Below are positions 53,711 through 62,725 of a DNA stretch of 64,000 nucleotides, in pieces. Under the pieces are notes generated by a model. It saw only the letters and a program-made list of their open reading frames with translations. It was not told the DNA's origin and ran no database searches. The DNA is from Betaproteobacteria bacterium (GTDB lineage: Bacteria > Pseudomonadota > Gammaproteobacteria > Burkholderiales > Rhodocyclaceae): assembly GCA_016703785.1 (NCBI GenBank), contig JADJBM010000031.1, forward strand, positions 1 to 64,000, read 5' to 3'. The first letter of the stretch is position 1, and each line of letters starts with the position of its first letter. The translations under genes were made by a program, and so were the position numbers.

Positions 53711-54163
53711 TCATCCTTCCACCGCCCCCTGCACCTGCCGTTCGACGTAGTCCGCTCCCGGCGCGGGATTCGGGCAGGCGCCGGCCGCCGGCTGGTTGCA
53801 GGCTGTTGCCGTCAGTTGATAGATGGTAACCGGGTTGCCGGCCTCGGTATGCGCCGTCGATGTGCAAGTCACCGTGACGGTAAACAGCACAAGCGAGCCG
53901 GGCAGCGCAAGATTCGTTGCCGCCGCACAGGCGCCACCGTTGCGCAGCACCTGCCAAGCGCCCCACTCGATGCCCGCCTGCGCCGCCTGGTATCCGCGGG
54001 AGCCGAGTTCGTCGAAGGCGGCGCTCGACTGCTGCACGCGGAACATGCTCACGGCGAAGGCGCCGAGCGCGGCCAGCACCACGATCAGGAAGATTGCCGT
54101 GATGATGGAGAATCCGTGCTGTTTGGCGATCATCCCACGGGGCTTTGCACTTCCTTCGGTCAT
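53711..54163 (-). CDS. mshP: MSHA minor pilin-like protein MshP
   Basis: Minor pilin-like component. The ATG at 54163 overlaps the mshO stop (ATGA). The 150 residues have an N-terminal leader ending KQHGFSIITAIFLIVVLAALGAF: a prepilin-like G/F site, though the glutamate at position 5 is replaced. A PilX-type body with four cysteines follows. A much longer frame upstream overlaps mshO and is not credible. Confidence 0.85.
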   Translation of the reverse strand: MTEGSAKPRGMIAKQHGFSIITAIFLIVVLAALGAFAVSMFRVQQSSAAFDELGSRGYQAAQAGIEWGAWQVLRNGGACAAATNLALPGSLVLFTVTVTCTSTAHTEAGNPVTIYQLTATACNQPAAGACPNPAPGADYVERQVQGAVEG

Positions 54164-55071
54164 GGCACGTTGCTCACGTGGACCTGCGAGAAGATCGTCA
54201 CCCGCTCCGGCGTGCCGGCCGGGTCGACCTGCGTCAATTCCAGGCGGATCGAGACGACGCCGTTGCGCTGCGCCACGGCATTCGGCGCGTAGGTGAAGTT
54301 GCAATTGGTCACGCCACCGGCGAGCAGGGATGCAGCGCCTCCCGCCGGCGGTGTCGCCTGTGCCGCCGTGATGGCGTAGCCCCATTGCCGGGTAAGCGTC
54401 TGCGCCACGGGATCGCAAATATAGGTCACCGGGCCGGACACGACCTGGAAGCGCCGGTCGGGGGAAGCCAGGGGAAAGATCAGGCTCTGGAAGTCCAGGC
54501 GGTCCTCGGCACCCGGCCCTGCCGCTGCTGCCAGGATTCGGCTCTTGTTGCCGCCGGTGACGCCACCGCTGGCATAGGCGTTGGCGCCGGCAAAGCCCGG
54601 GCCGAGGTTATAGACCACCAGAAAATCGCCGGTCGCCGCGCCGGTCACGATGTTCGCCAGGTTGGGTATCGTGCCCAGGCTGCGGAAGCAGGTATCGGCA
54701 GAACCGATTTGCAGGGTATCGGCGTAGGCGCCGGGACACAGTAGCGGCCCGACGCCTGCAGGCTCCTCCCGGTAGCGCCCGCCGGTGCGCACTTCCAGGA
54801 ACTCCACATAGCACAGCCCCCCCCCGCCGCAGGGGCCGGCCACGCGCACGCTGTTGGGCAGGGCAGTCTGCAGGTCTCGGCTGAAGCGACGTACCGCAAG
54901 GTCGGCGATGTCGGTGAGGGCGGCCCGGCGGGCGACGTCATAGTAGCCGGCGATCGGCACGCGCAGGAACACCGCCGCGGCCGCGGCCAGGATGCCGGTG
55001 ATCACCATCGCGACGACCAACTCGATCAGGGTGAAGCCGCGCAGCCGCTGCAGGTCAGAGATTCGGGGCAT
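54160..55071 (-). CDS. mshO: MSHA minor prepilin MshO
   Basis: Minor pilin with a type IV prepilin site, leader MPRISDLQRLRG then FTLIELVVAMVITGILAAA. The 303 residues make it the longest of the prepilins here. Several cysteines (PCGGGGLC, LLCPGAY, CFRSLG) could form disulfides. Start overlaps mshD by 17 nt. Confidence 0.9.
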   Translation of the reverse strand: MPRISDLQRLRGFTLIELVVAMVITGILAAAAAVFLRVPIAGYYDVARRAALTDIADLAVRRFSRDLQTALPNSVRVAGPCGGGGLCYVEFLEVRTGGRYREEPAGVGPLLCPGAYADTLQIGSADTCFRSLGTIPNLANIVTGAATGDFLVVYNLGPGFAGANAYASGGVTGGNKSRILAAAAGPGAEDRLDFQSLIFPLASPDRRFQVVSGPVTYICDPVAQTLTRQWGYAITAAQATPPAGGAASLLAGGVTNCNFTYAPNAVAQRNGVVSIRLELTQVDPAGTPERVTIFSQVHVSNVP

Positions 55072-55624
55072 GGCGGGTGCGGATGCCGTTGAGAACGACC
55101 GTAATGGTGTTCGGCCCGGTGACGGTCACGGTGATCAGTTGCGCATCGGCGACGGGGATCCCGCCGAAGATGATGCCGCCGACGCCAATCGTTGCACTGT
55201 AGGCGCCCAGGCCGGCGATGGCCGTACCGGTAATGTCGAGGATGCCGCCCGCCATGGCAAAGCCGTTGTAGTCGTTGACGTTGTCGAAGGGCGTCAGGGC
55301 GGCATAGCGCGTTTCGCCGGCTTCGGGGCCCACCACTTCAGGCGTGCCGCAGGCGGCGGGAGCGCCCGCCGTGGATACCGCCGGATCGTCCGGATCGCAG
55401 AAGGTGAAGGGCATCAGCCGCACCTCCTCCAGCAGCGACTCGGCGATCGCCAGGGCCTGCTTGCGGATGAGGGGATCGGCGCTGGCGCGGGTGGTGTTGG
55501 CGAACATCATCATGACGCCGCCGACCGCCACGCCGACGACGATGATGAACATGACCACCTCGATGAGGGCAGCCCCCCGGCTGTGCGAGGGCCGGCCGTT
55601 GCCGCGTTCCTCAGTTGAAGACAT
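55055..55624 (-). CDS. mshD: MSHA minor prepilin MshD
   Basis: Minor pilin with the cleavage site SRG/AALIEVVMFIIVVGVAVGG, an alanine replacing the usual phenylalanine as seen in MshD proteins. From the ATG at 55624, which overlaps the mshC stop, it has 189 residues. The FTFCDPDDP block is typical of the family. Confidence 0.87.
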   Translation of the reverse strand: MSSTEERGNGRPSHSRGAALIEVVMFIIVVGVAVGGVMMMFANTTRASADPLIRKQALAIAESLLEEVRLMPFTFCDPDDPAVSTAGAPAACGTPEVVGPEAGETRYAALTPFDNVNDYNGFAMAGGILDITGTAIAGLGAYSATIGVGGIIFGGIPVADAQLITVTVTGPNTITVVLNGIRTRHAPNL

Positions 55625-56081
55625 AGCCGGTCTCCGCGGCGACCGTGATCGGCAGGGCACGGCCGGTGAGCGCGACCGTCACTGGTGCGACGGATGGCTG
55701 ACCGAGGCCGTTGAAGCGGAAGTTGGCGCTGGCGATAAGCGCGATGCCGGTCGGGACATTGACGACGTAGGGCGCCGACTGGCCGGGGAGATTGACGGCG
55801 CTGCTGCAGGCGGCGCCGGGGACGGTGCTGGGGTTGAAGGTCAGCACCACCTGGCCGGGCGGGAAGTCGACGCAAACCTCGCGCCGCTTGGTGATGGCGA
55901 TCTTCTGCGCGTAGCGCAGGGTCGCTCGCACTTCATCGGAAAAGCCGCGCTGGGTAAAGGCCGTGTTGTCCTGGAAGCGCGGCAACGCGATGGCAGCCAG
56001 GATGCCGATGATGACCAAAGTGACGACGAGCTCCACCGTGGTGAAGCCCGCGGTGCGGGTCCGTTTCCGTCCCGCCGCCAT
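55611..56081 (-). CDS. mshC: MSHA minor prepilin MshC (GspH/FimT-like)
   Basis: Minor pilin of the FimT/GspH type. From the ATG at 56081 it has 156 residues, leader MAAGRKRTRTAG then FTTVELVVTLVIIGILAAIALPRF. The RYAQKIAITKRREVCVDF block is typical of GspH. An upstream extension overlaps the mshA gene and is rejected. Confidence 0.88.
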   Translation of the reverse strand: MAAGRKRTRTAGFTTVELVVTLVIIGILAAIALPRFQDNTAFTQRGFSDEVRATLRYAQKIAITKRREVCVDFPPGQVVLTFNPSTVPGAACSSAVNLPGQSAPYVVNVPTGIALIASANFRFNGLGQPSVAPVTVALTGRALPITVAAETGYVFN

Positions 56082-56094
56082 CACATACCGCCGC

Positions 56095-56640
56095 TCAACA
56101 GCCGCTAAAGTCGACCGGGCCGACAATCGGGACGCCGCCGACAGCTGCCGCCGTGTAGGGAACTGCGCAGGTTGCGGTATAACCCCCCGCCGCATTTTGC
56201 ACCATCATGCCGGCAGCAGCACTCCAGGAATATCCCTGGGCAGTCAATTCGGCCACAGTGGGCGTACTGTCGGCTGCAGCGGTCGGGAGCGTCAGGGACG
56301 CTTTCGCGATGCCTGCCAAAGAGTCCGACGGATAGAAGGCGGTCACTGCAATACATCTTGGTGTGCCTGCTGAGCTACCCTCCATCGCAACCCCCAATAC
56401 TGCCGTGCCCGCAGCCGGAAGCAAGCAGCCGTTGACTGTGCCCTGCCCGGCACGGGCCAATGCCGTGCCATGCACCATGGCCACCGCGCTCTGCATGGCG
56501 CCTTCAAGCGCACGCAGCTTTGCAACGCGGGCATCGCGCTGCAGGTTGATGAAGCGCGGGAAAGCAGTCGCGGCGAGGATGCCGAGTATGACGATGACGA
56601 CGACCAGTTCTATGAGAGTGAAACCGGATTGTTTTTTCAT
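56095..56640 (-). CDS. mshA: MSHA major pilin (MshA/MshB-type)
   Basis: Likely the main pilus subunit. The 181-residue prepilin has a short leader MKKQSG, then FTLIELVVVIVILGILAATAFPRFINLQRDAR, the MSHA pattern. The body has small side chains and paired cysteines (NGCLLP, RCIAV and two near the end, TCAVP and SGC). AAGGAG precedes the ATG. Only one such pilin is present; Vibrio-type loci have both mshB and mshA. The 69-nt gap before it may hold its own promoter, but I see no convincing one. Confidence 0.9.
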   Translation of the reverse strand: MKKQSGFTLIELVVVIVILGILAATAFPRFINLQRDARVAKLRALEGAMQSAVAMVHGTALARAGQGTVNGCLLPAAGTAVLGVAMEGSSAGTPRCIAVTAFYPSDSLAGIAKASLTLPTAAADSTPTVAELTAQGYSWSAAAGMMVQNAAGGYTATCAVPYTAAAVGGVPIVGPVDFSGC

Positions 56641-56709
56641 GACTGCTCCTTATGAAAACAACTATGCAATTCCATCATAAACGATTATGTCGAAAGTTAA
56701 TGCCAACTA

Positions 56710-57234
56710 TTACCGGTTTACCTCTGCGCGATCCCCGAACCATGCATAGGGCAGATTCGGCACCAACCGCGGCTGGGACATGCCGCCATTCATGCGAACC
56801 TCGAACCGGAGTTCCTTGCCTTTTGTCGCTTCAATCGCGAGGCGTTCCGCCCGATTTGGCCGGTATATGAGTCGCCGCTCATCCGGCTGGAAATACCAGA
56901 AGCCTGGTTTTGCGCTCTCTGGCGCCTTTGCGAATTCCCCCAGGTAATTCCGCGGTGGCGCATTTAACCATTTGATGGGATTGTCTTTTTCAAGCGGCAA
57001 CTGCCCGGGGTTCGGGCCGCGCGCGAGACGGCTGGCCGCTTCAAGGCGCAAACCGTAGTTGATCGAGCGGATCGTTTCCTCGACCTCGGTTTTTTCCGCC
57101 ACCTCTTGCATATACAGCACTCGATCGAGCAGGAAATACAACAGGCCAGCCAGCACCGCCAGGGCAATTGCAAGCTCGACCAGGCTGAAGCCACGGGATG
57201 CCCCTAAACAGCCACCCGATGCGCTTCGGGACAT
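56710..57234 (-). CDS. Prepilin-like protein at the MshF position
   Basis: A 174-residue protein from the ATG at 57234, which overlaps the mshG stop (TAATG). The N-terminus has a prepilin-type site, ASRG/FSLVELAIALAVLAGLLYFL, followed by an ordinary soluble body (YMQEVAEKTEVEETIRSINYGLRLEAA). It occupies the place of mshF in other MSHA loci, but sequence similarity is weak, so only the prepilin nature is firm. Confidence 0.8.
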   Translation of the reverse strand: MSRSASGGCLGASRGFSLVELAIALAVLAGLLYFLLDRVLYMQEVAEKTEVEETIRSINYGLRLEAASRLARGPNPGQLPLEKDNPIKWLNAPPRNYLGEFAKAPESAKPGFWYFQPDERRLIYRPNRAERLAIEATKGKELRFEVRMNGGMSQPRLVPNLPYAWFGDRAEVNR

Positions 57235-58460
57235 TACTTGATCGCCACCTTGCCCAGATCCCACATCGGCAGGAAGACTCCGAGCGCCAGGATCAGCACC
57301 ATGATGCCGAGGGAAACGATGAGGATCGGCTCAATCTGCGCGGAGAGCGTCTTCAACTCGTACTCGACCTCGCGCTGATACATGTCCGCTATCTCCAGCA
57401 TCATTTCATCGAGGGAACCCGATTCCTCGCCGACCATGACCATCTGCAGCACCACCGGCGTGAACACGCCAGAAGCCACGGCGGTGCGGAGCACGCTCTC
57501 GCCGCGCTCCACGCCCAAGCGCATGTCCTCGAGCTTCTTCGCAATGTAGGCGTTCTCGACCACCTGCCCGGTCAAAGTCAGCCCCTGCACCACGGGGACG
57601 CCGCTGCGCGCCGCCATGGCGAAGCTGCGGGCGAAGCGCGCCAGGGTGGCCTTGCGGATGATCTTGCCGGCGATCGGGATGCGCAGCTTGAAGCGGTCCC
57701 AGGCCAGCTGGCCGTCGGTCGTCCTGACGAAGGCGCGGAAGGCGAACACGGCGACGATCAGCATCGTCAGGATGGCCGGCCACCACGCCAGGGTGAAATC
57801 GGAAAAACCGATGAGGATGCGCGTCATCAACGGCAGCTCGGCGTTGAAGCCCTTGAACACCTTGGCAAAGGCCGGGATGACGAAGATGTTGATGATGACC
57901 AGGGCGATGGCCATGGCCAGCACGACGAAGCTGGGATAGCGCAGGGCGGACTTGACCTGGTCCTTCATGTACTTCTGGAATTCCAGGTGGTGGAAAAGCT
58001 GGAGGAACACTTCTTCCAGCCGGCCGGTGGTCTCGCCAACACGAACCATGGCAACGTAGAAGGGGCCGAACACCGAGGGATTGCGCGCCAGCGCCTGCGA
58101 CAGTTCACGGCCGGAATCGAGGGCCTCGCGCAGGTCCTGGATGACCGCGGCGAAGGCGCGGTTCATGGCCGATTCCTGCAGGCCGGCAAGCGCCCGCATG
58201 ATCGGCACGCCAGCCTTCATCAGGGTGTACATCTGCCGGCTGAACAGCAGCACGTCGAGGAAGCCGGCCTTCTGCCGGTCGAGCAGCCGCGAGAGCTGCT
58301 TGCCGGCGGATTCGGCCGGCGCCGCCGATTCGGAAATCTGGATGGGCGTGATGCCGCTCTCGCTCAAGTGCTCGGCGAGGATGCTGCCGTTCGGGCTTTC
58401 CATGACGCCCTCGATGCGGTTGCCCTGGGCGTTGCGGCCGACGTAAGCAAAAAACGGCAC
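57234..58460 (-). CDS. mshG: MSHA platform protein MshG (GspF/PilC family)
   Basis: Inner-membrane platform protein of the MSHA machine. The 408 residues begin MPFFAYVGRNAQGNRIEG and contain the duplicated GspF domain: FSRQMYTLMKAGVPIMRAL with VRVGETTGRLEEVF, and FARSFAMAARSGVPVVQGL with VMVGEESGSLDEMM. Three membrane segments at about 170-195, 220-245 and 380-400. It is paralogous to PilC at 24363-25595. Confidence 0.95.
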   Translation of the reverse strand: MPFFAYVGRNAQGNRIEGVMESPNGSILAEHLSESGITPIQISESAAPAESAGKQLSRLLDRQKAGFLDVLLFSRQMYTLMKAGVPIMRALAGLQESAMNRAFAAVIQDLREALDSGRELSQALARNPSVFGPFYVAMVRVGETTGRLEEVFLQLFHHLEFQKYMKDQVKSALRYPSFVVLAMAIALVIINIFVIPAFAKVFKGFNAELPLMTRILIGFSDFTLAWWPAILTMLIVAVFAFRAFVRTTDGQLAWDRFKLRIPIAGKIIRKATLARFARSFAMAARSGVPVVQGLTLTGQVVENAYIAKKLEDMRLGVERGESVLRTAVASGVFTPVVLQMVMVGEESGSLDEMMLEIADMYQREVEYELKTLSAQIEPILIVSLGIMVLILALGVFLPMWDLGKVAIK

Positions 58461-58467
58461 GGGGCGA

Positions 58468-60171
58468 CTACTCCTCGTACTGGCTGGTGGTGCGCATGGC
58501 TTCGTGCACCGTGGTGCGCCCCTCGATCACGGCACGGATGGCGTCGCGTCGCAGAGTATGGTGGGCCATCTGCTCACGCGCGGCGCGGATGAAATCGGCC
58601 GGATCCTCCTGGTTGGCCGCCTCGACGACGGGGGCGGTCATCTCCAGCATCTCGTAGATGCCGCTACGGCCGAGATAGCCGGTGCCGTTGCAGTGGGAAC
58701 AGCCGGCACCCTCGCGGTATTCGTGGCGATCCACCTCTTCACCAATCTCGACGCGCAGCCACTCGTGCTCCTGCGGGTTCAGGCGGCGCGGCCGCGCGCA
58801 GTGTTCGCAGATCACTCGCACCAGGCGCTGGGCGATGACCATCTGCAGCGACATCGCCACCATGTAACGCGGCACACCCATGTCGAGCAGGCGGATCGGC
58901 GTGCTGGCGGCATCGTTGGTGTGCAGGGTGGAGAGCACCATGTGGCCGGTGATGGCGGCACGCAGGCCGATCTCGGCGGTGACCTGGTCGCGCATCTCGC
59001 CAACCAGGATCACGTCCGGATCCTGGCGCAGGGCGGAACGCAGCACGCGCTCGAAGGACAGTTCGATCTTGTCGTTGACCTGCACCTGATTGATGCCGGG
59101 CAGGCGGTATTCGACCGGGTCCTCGACGGTGATGATCTTCTTCTCGGTGGTGTTGATCTCGGCCAGGGCGGCATACAGCGTGGTGGTCTTGCCGCTGCCG
59201 GTCGGGCCGGTCACCAGGACCATGCCGCTGGAACGATGGATGGCCTCGCGCAGGCGCTCGAGGATGCCCGCCGGCATGCCTAGATGCTCCAGCCGCAGCA
59301 TGCCGGCGCCCTGGTTGAGCAAGCGCATCACGACCGATTCACCATGCTGCGTCGGCATGGTCGAGATGCGCACGTCGATGGCGTTCGTTTTAACCTTGAC
59401 GTTGAAGCGGCCGTCCTGCGGCAGGCGCTTCTCCGAGATGTCCAGGCCGGACATCAGCTTCAGGCGCAGCACCAGGGCCGAGGCGATCTTCATGTCGGCC
59501 TCGGTCTGCACGTGCATCACGCCGTCGATGCGGAAGCGGATCACCAGCGAGCGTTCCTGCGGCTCGATGTGGATGTCCGAGGCGCGCACTTGCGTAGCCG
59601 CCTCGAAGACGGACTGCAGCAGCTTGACGACCGGCGCTTCCTCCAACCCGGGCGTGAGCGCCAGCGCGCCCAGATCGACGATTCCCTCACCCAGCTCGGC
59701 GGTCAGTTCCTTCGCCAGGCCGGTGATTTCCTCGGTGCGCTGATAGACGCGATCGACGGTTTCCAGCAACTGGCTCTCGGTAACCACGGCCAGTTCGATC
59801 TCCCGTTTCAGAATGCGCGCGACTTCGTCGTAGGCGAAAAGGTCGGTCGGATCGGCGAAGCCGACGCGGATGGCGTTGTCGCGCTCCTCCAGCACCAAGG
59901 CACGAAAGCGGCGCGCCTGGGCTTCAGGCAGCAGGCGCACGATGGCCGGCTTGATGTTGAAGTACTTGAGGTTGATGTAGGGCGCATTGATCTGTCGGGC
60001 GATCGCCTCGGAGATCTGCTCTTCGGTGACAAAGCCCTTGTCCACGAAGACCCGCCCCAGCTTGCGGCCGGTTTTCTTCTGCTCATCCAGCGCCTGCTGC
60101 AGTTGTTCCTGGCTGAGCAGATTCTGTTGAACAAGGATTTCGCCCAAGCGAAATTTTTCGGGACGGGCCAT
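58468..60171 (-). CDS. mshE: MSHA extension ATPase MshE with c-di-GMP-binding N-domain
   Basis: Motor ATPase of the MSHA pilus. The 567 residues start with two adjacent MshEN motifs, RLGEILVQQNLLSQEQLQQAL (8-28, split here as R8-L9-G10 to L28) and K37-L38-G39 to I57, which in Vibrio MshE bind cyclic di-GMP. Walker A GPTGSGKT is at 322-329, Walker B in VGEMRDQ, and a zinc tetracysteine (CEHCARP, CSHCNGTG) near the end. First gene of the msh locus, divergent from trmL. Confidence 0.94.
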   Translation of the reverse strand: MARPEKFRLGEILVQQNLLSQEQLQQALDEQKKTGRKLGRVFVDKGFVTEEQISEAIARQINAPYINLKYFNIKPAIVRLLPEAQARRFRALVLEERDNAIRVGFADPTDLFAYDEVARILKREIELAVVTESQLLETVDRVYQRTEEITGLAKELTAELGEGIVDLGALALTPGLEEAPVVKLLQSVFEAATQVRASDIHIEPQERSLVIRFRIDGVMHVQTEADMKIASALVLRLKLMSGLDISEKRLPQDGRFNVKVKTNAIDVRISTMPTQHGESVVMRLLNQGAGMLRLEHLGMPAGILERLREAIHRSSGMVLVTGPTGSGKTTTLYAALAEINTTEKKIITVEDPVEYRLPGINQVQVNDKIELSFERVLRSALRQDPDVILVGEMRDQVTAEIGLRAAITGHMVLSTLHTNDAASTPIRLLDMGVPRYMVAMSLQMVIAQRLVRVICEHCARPRRLNPQEHEWLRVEIGEEVDRHEYREGAGCSHCNGTGYLGRSGIYEMLEMTAPVVEAANQEDPADFIRAAREQMAHHTLRRDAIRAVIEGRTTVHEAMRTTSQYEE

Positions 60172-60262
60172 AAGGCTCCAGAAAGTTAAACTCGTTTATC
60201 CGAAAAAGCACGTAACATTACTGATTGTTTGAGAAATTACCCCTATTCTCGAAGGTGTTCAA

Positions 60263-60727
60263 GTGTTTCATGTGGTTCTTTATCAACCGGAAATCCCCCC
60301 CAACGCCGGAAACGTGATCCGGCTGGCCGCCAATACCGGTTCGAAACTTCATCTGGTCAAGCCGCTCGGCTTCAATCTGGAAGACCGGCAACTGGCCCGC
60401 GCCGGCCTGGATTACCACGATCTGGCCGAAGTCAGCGTGCATGAGAACTGGTCAGCATGTCTGACGTCCCTCGGTAAAAGCCGGCTGTTTCTCGTCAGCA
60501 CGCGTGGCGCCGTCCGCTACGACATGCCCCGTTATCATGCCGGCGATGCCTTCGTCTTCGGTCCGGAAACGTGCGGTCTGCCGCGGGAAATGCTGGAGAG
60601 TGTGCCGTCGGAGCAGCGCATCCGACTGCCGATGATGACGGGCAACCGCAGCCTGAATCTCTCGAATGCGGTGGCGATCCTGGTGTTCGAAGCCTGGCGG
60701 CAGAACGGATACGCCGGTGGCAGCTAA
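60263..60727 (+). CDS. trmL: tRNA (cytidine(34)-2'-O)-methyltransferase TrmL
   Basis: SPOUT-class enzyme methylating the wobble base of certain leucine tRNAs. The 154 residues begin MFHVVLYQPEIPPNAGNVIRLAANTG from a GTG at 60263 with GAAGG upstream (first 20 residues typical). The knot motif FGPETCGLPREML and LSNAVAILVFEAWRQ follow. Its stop overlaps the gpsA stop by 4 nt (convergent). Confidence 0.94.
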   Translation: MFHVVLYQPEIPPNAGNVIRLAANTGSKLHLVKPLGFNLEDRQLARAGLDYHDLAEVSVHENWSACLTSLGKSRLFLVSTRGAVRYDMPRYHAGDAFVFGPETCGLPREMLESVPSEQRIRLPMMTGNRSLNLSNAVAILVFEAWRQNGYAGGS

Positions 60728-61713
60728 GCGTTCTCCAGCTTGGGATCGCGGCCGAGCAGCTGCTCGACTGCCTGGCTGGCTGGCACGCCATCATGAAGGA
60801 CGCCCTTTACCGTCTGCGTGATGGGCATGTCGATGTCGAGTCGCTGCGCCAGGGCTGCAATCTCGCGCGCGCTGGACACACCCTCGGCCGTGTGCCCCAG
60901 ATCGCTCAGAATTCGCTCCAGCGACAATCCCTTCGCCAGCGCCAGACCAACGCGGCGGTTACGGGAAAGGTCGCCGGTGCAGGTCAGGATGAGATCCCCC
61001 ATGCCGGCCAGCCCCATGAAGGTCTCGCGCTTGCCGCCCAGCGCCAGTCCGAGACGGGTGATTTCCGCCAGGCCGCGCGTGATCAGCGCGGCGCGGGCGT
61101 TCAGGCCGAAACCCATGCCGTCGGAAATGCCTGCAGCGATGGCCATGACATTCTTCACCGCTCCGCCCACCTCTGCGCCGATGACATCGTGATTGGCATA
61201 GACGCGCAGGCGGGAATTATGCAGGGCCTGCGCCGTGGTTTCGGCGAAGGCGCCGTCAACCGAGGCCAGGGTGATCGCCGTCGGCAGTCCCTGCGCCACC
61301 TCCTCGGCGAAACTGGGGCCGGTGAGCGCACCGCAAGGCAAGGTGTCGCCCAATTCCTCGGTGACGATCTGGTGCGGCAGCAACTGACTGCCCGCTTCCA
61401 GCCCCTTGCATACCCAGATCACCGGCGTGGCCGGCGCAGCCGACCGCAACTGGTGCAGGGTGTCGCGCAGTCCGGCCAGGGGCGTGGCGATGACATTGAG
61501 TTCGCTTGCGCCGGCCGCCGAGGCAAAGTCTGCCTCGACCAGCAGGGTGTCCGGCAGGAGGTGGCCCGGCAGGTAGCGGGCATTTTCGCGGGCAGAGCGC
61601 AGGGCGGCAGCCTGGACGGGATCGCGCGTCCACAAGGCCGTCCGATGGCGCCGGCCCAACGCAATGGCCAGCGCCGTTCCCCAGGCGCCGGCGCCGAAAA
61701 TGGAAATCATCAT
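60724..61713 (-). CDS. gpsA: Glycerol-3-phosphate dehydrogenase [NAD(P)+]
   Basis: Makes glycerol 3-phosphate for phospholipids. The 329 residues start MMISIFGAGAWGTALAIALG (nucleotide fold). VCKGLEAGS, LTGPSFAEEVAQGLPTAITLA and the catalytic-lysine region VKNVMAIAAGISDGMGFGLN follow. Last gene of the arsR-rhodanese-grxC-secB-SH3-gpsA row; the order secB-gpsA is widespread. Confidence 0.96.
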   Translation of the reverse strand: MMISIFGAGAWGTALAIALGRRHRTALWTRDPVQAAALRSARENARYLPGHLLPDTLLVEADFASAAGASELNVIATPLAGLRDTLHQLRSAAPATPVIWVCKGLEAGSQLLPHQIVTEELGDTLPCGALTGPSFAEEVAQGLPTAITLASVDGAFAETTAQALHNSRLRVYANHDVIGAEVGGAVKNVMAIAAGISDGMGFGLNARAALITRGLAEITRLGLALGGKRETFMGLAGMGDLILTCTGDLSRNRRVGLALAKGLSLERILSDLGHTAEGVSSAREIAALAQRLDIDMPITQTVKGVLHDGVPASQAVEQLLGRDPKLENA

Positions 61714-61791
61714 GGCGGCAGACCGGTTCTATCCAGTAACCAAAGGAAATACCTGCGGAATGCTCCTGCAACTGCCGGGCCGAGGGCCGGT

Positions 61792-62229
61792 CTACAGGCC
61801 CCAGACCTGATTGCCCCGCACGAAGCCGGACTGGCCATCGCGGTGGCGCACCTTGGCCCAACCCGCCGGACCGGGCTCGATCAGCTCAAGCAAGACGTCC
61901 TTCTCGGCTTCGAATGCAATCCCTGCCGAACTGTCCGCCTGGACGCGCACCTCGGCGCTCCTGGCCGTGACGATGAGCATGCGTTTCTCTCCGAGCGCCG
62001 ACTTCTCGATCCACGCCAGATCGCCGGCAACATCGCGCACCTTGGTCCAGCCCTCGATGCTGACGACCACCTCGACCGGTGTGCCGCGCTCGACGACGAA
62101 CAAGGGTTTCGCCTTCTGCGACGGCGCGTCGAACATCACCGCGCCCGCTTCCCCCACCGAGCGGAATTCCAGCGCCGACGCGCCCGTCGCGAGCAAAGTC
62201 AGAACGCAGAAGACGGCGAAGCGGCGCAT
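61792..62229 (-). CDS. Exported SH3-domain protein
   Basis: A 145-residue exported protein with a signal peptide (MRRFAVFCVLTLLATGASA). Two SH3b-like repeats follow, at about 22-80 (VMFDAPSQKAKPLFVVERGTPVEVVVSIEGWTKVRD) and 85-145 (AEVRVQADSSAGIAFEAEKDVLLELIE). SH3b repeats often bind cell-wall peptides. The ATG at 62229 overlaps the secB stop as TGATG. Specific role unknown. Confidence 0.82.
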   Translation of the reverse strand: MRRFAVFCVLTLLATGASALEFRSVGEAGAVMFDAPSQKAKPLFVVERGTPVEVVVSIEGWTKVRDVAGDLAWIEKSALGEKRMLIVTARSAEVRVQADSSAGIAFEAEKDVLLELIEPGPAGWAKVRHRDGQSGFVRGNQVWGL

Positions 62230-62693
62230 CACTGGATGGGGATCTCGCCGCTTTGGGCTTGCGCCTGGGCCTGCTCCACGCGCTGCCGGTAGATCGTCTC
62301 GAAGTTTACCGGCGCCAGCAGGATCGGCTGGAAGCCGGCGCGGTTGATGATGTCGGAAACGGTTTCGCGAACGTAGGGAAACAGGATGTTCGGGCAGGCG
62401 ATGGCCACCACCGGCTCGACTTCCTCGTCCGGAACATTGCGGATCTGGAAGATGCCGGCCTGCGCCGCCTCGACCAGGAACTGGGTCTTCTCGCCCTGCT
62501 TGGCGGTAACGGTGACGGTGAGCACCACCTCGAAGACGCCATCGCCCAGGCCGTTCGCCTCGGACTGCAAGCCGACCTCGACCTGGGGCGGTTCCCTCTC
62601 GAGGAAAATCTGCGGGGCATTGGGGGCTTCGAGGGAGAGGTCCTTGACGTAGATCTTCTCGATGGAAAAAATGGGCTGTTCAGTCTCTGACAT
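62229..62693 (-). CDS. secB: Protein-export chaperone SecB
   Basis: Tetrameric chaperone that keeps preproteins unfolded and hands them to SecA. The 154 residues hold PIFSIEKIYVKDLSLEAPNAP near the start, EVVLTVTVTAKQ, CPNILFPYVRETVSDIINRAGFQPILLAPVNFE, the SecB core. Between grxC and the SH3 gene, as in many proteobacteria (grxC-secB-gpsA). Confidence 0.97.
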   Translation of the reverse strand: MSETEQPIFSIEKIYVKDLSLEAPNAPQIFLEREPPQVEVGLQSEANGLGDGVFEVVLTVTVTAKQGEKTQFLVEAAQAGIFQIRNVPDEEVEPVVAIACPNILFPYVRETVSDIINRAGFQPILLAPVNFETIYRQRVEQAQAQAQSGEIPIQ

Positions 62694-62725
62694 GGCGTGG
62701 AACCGGGTGAAAAAGGGTTGAAAAA

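Noticed and set aside
56641..56700. A sigma-54-like element upstream of mshA (TTGGCA on the minus strand)
   Set aside because: The -12 half reads TTCG instead of TTGC, so the essential GC is missing.
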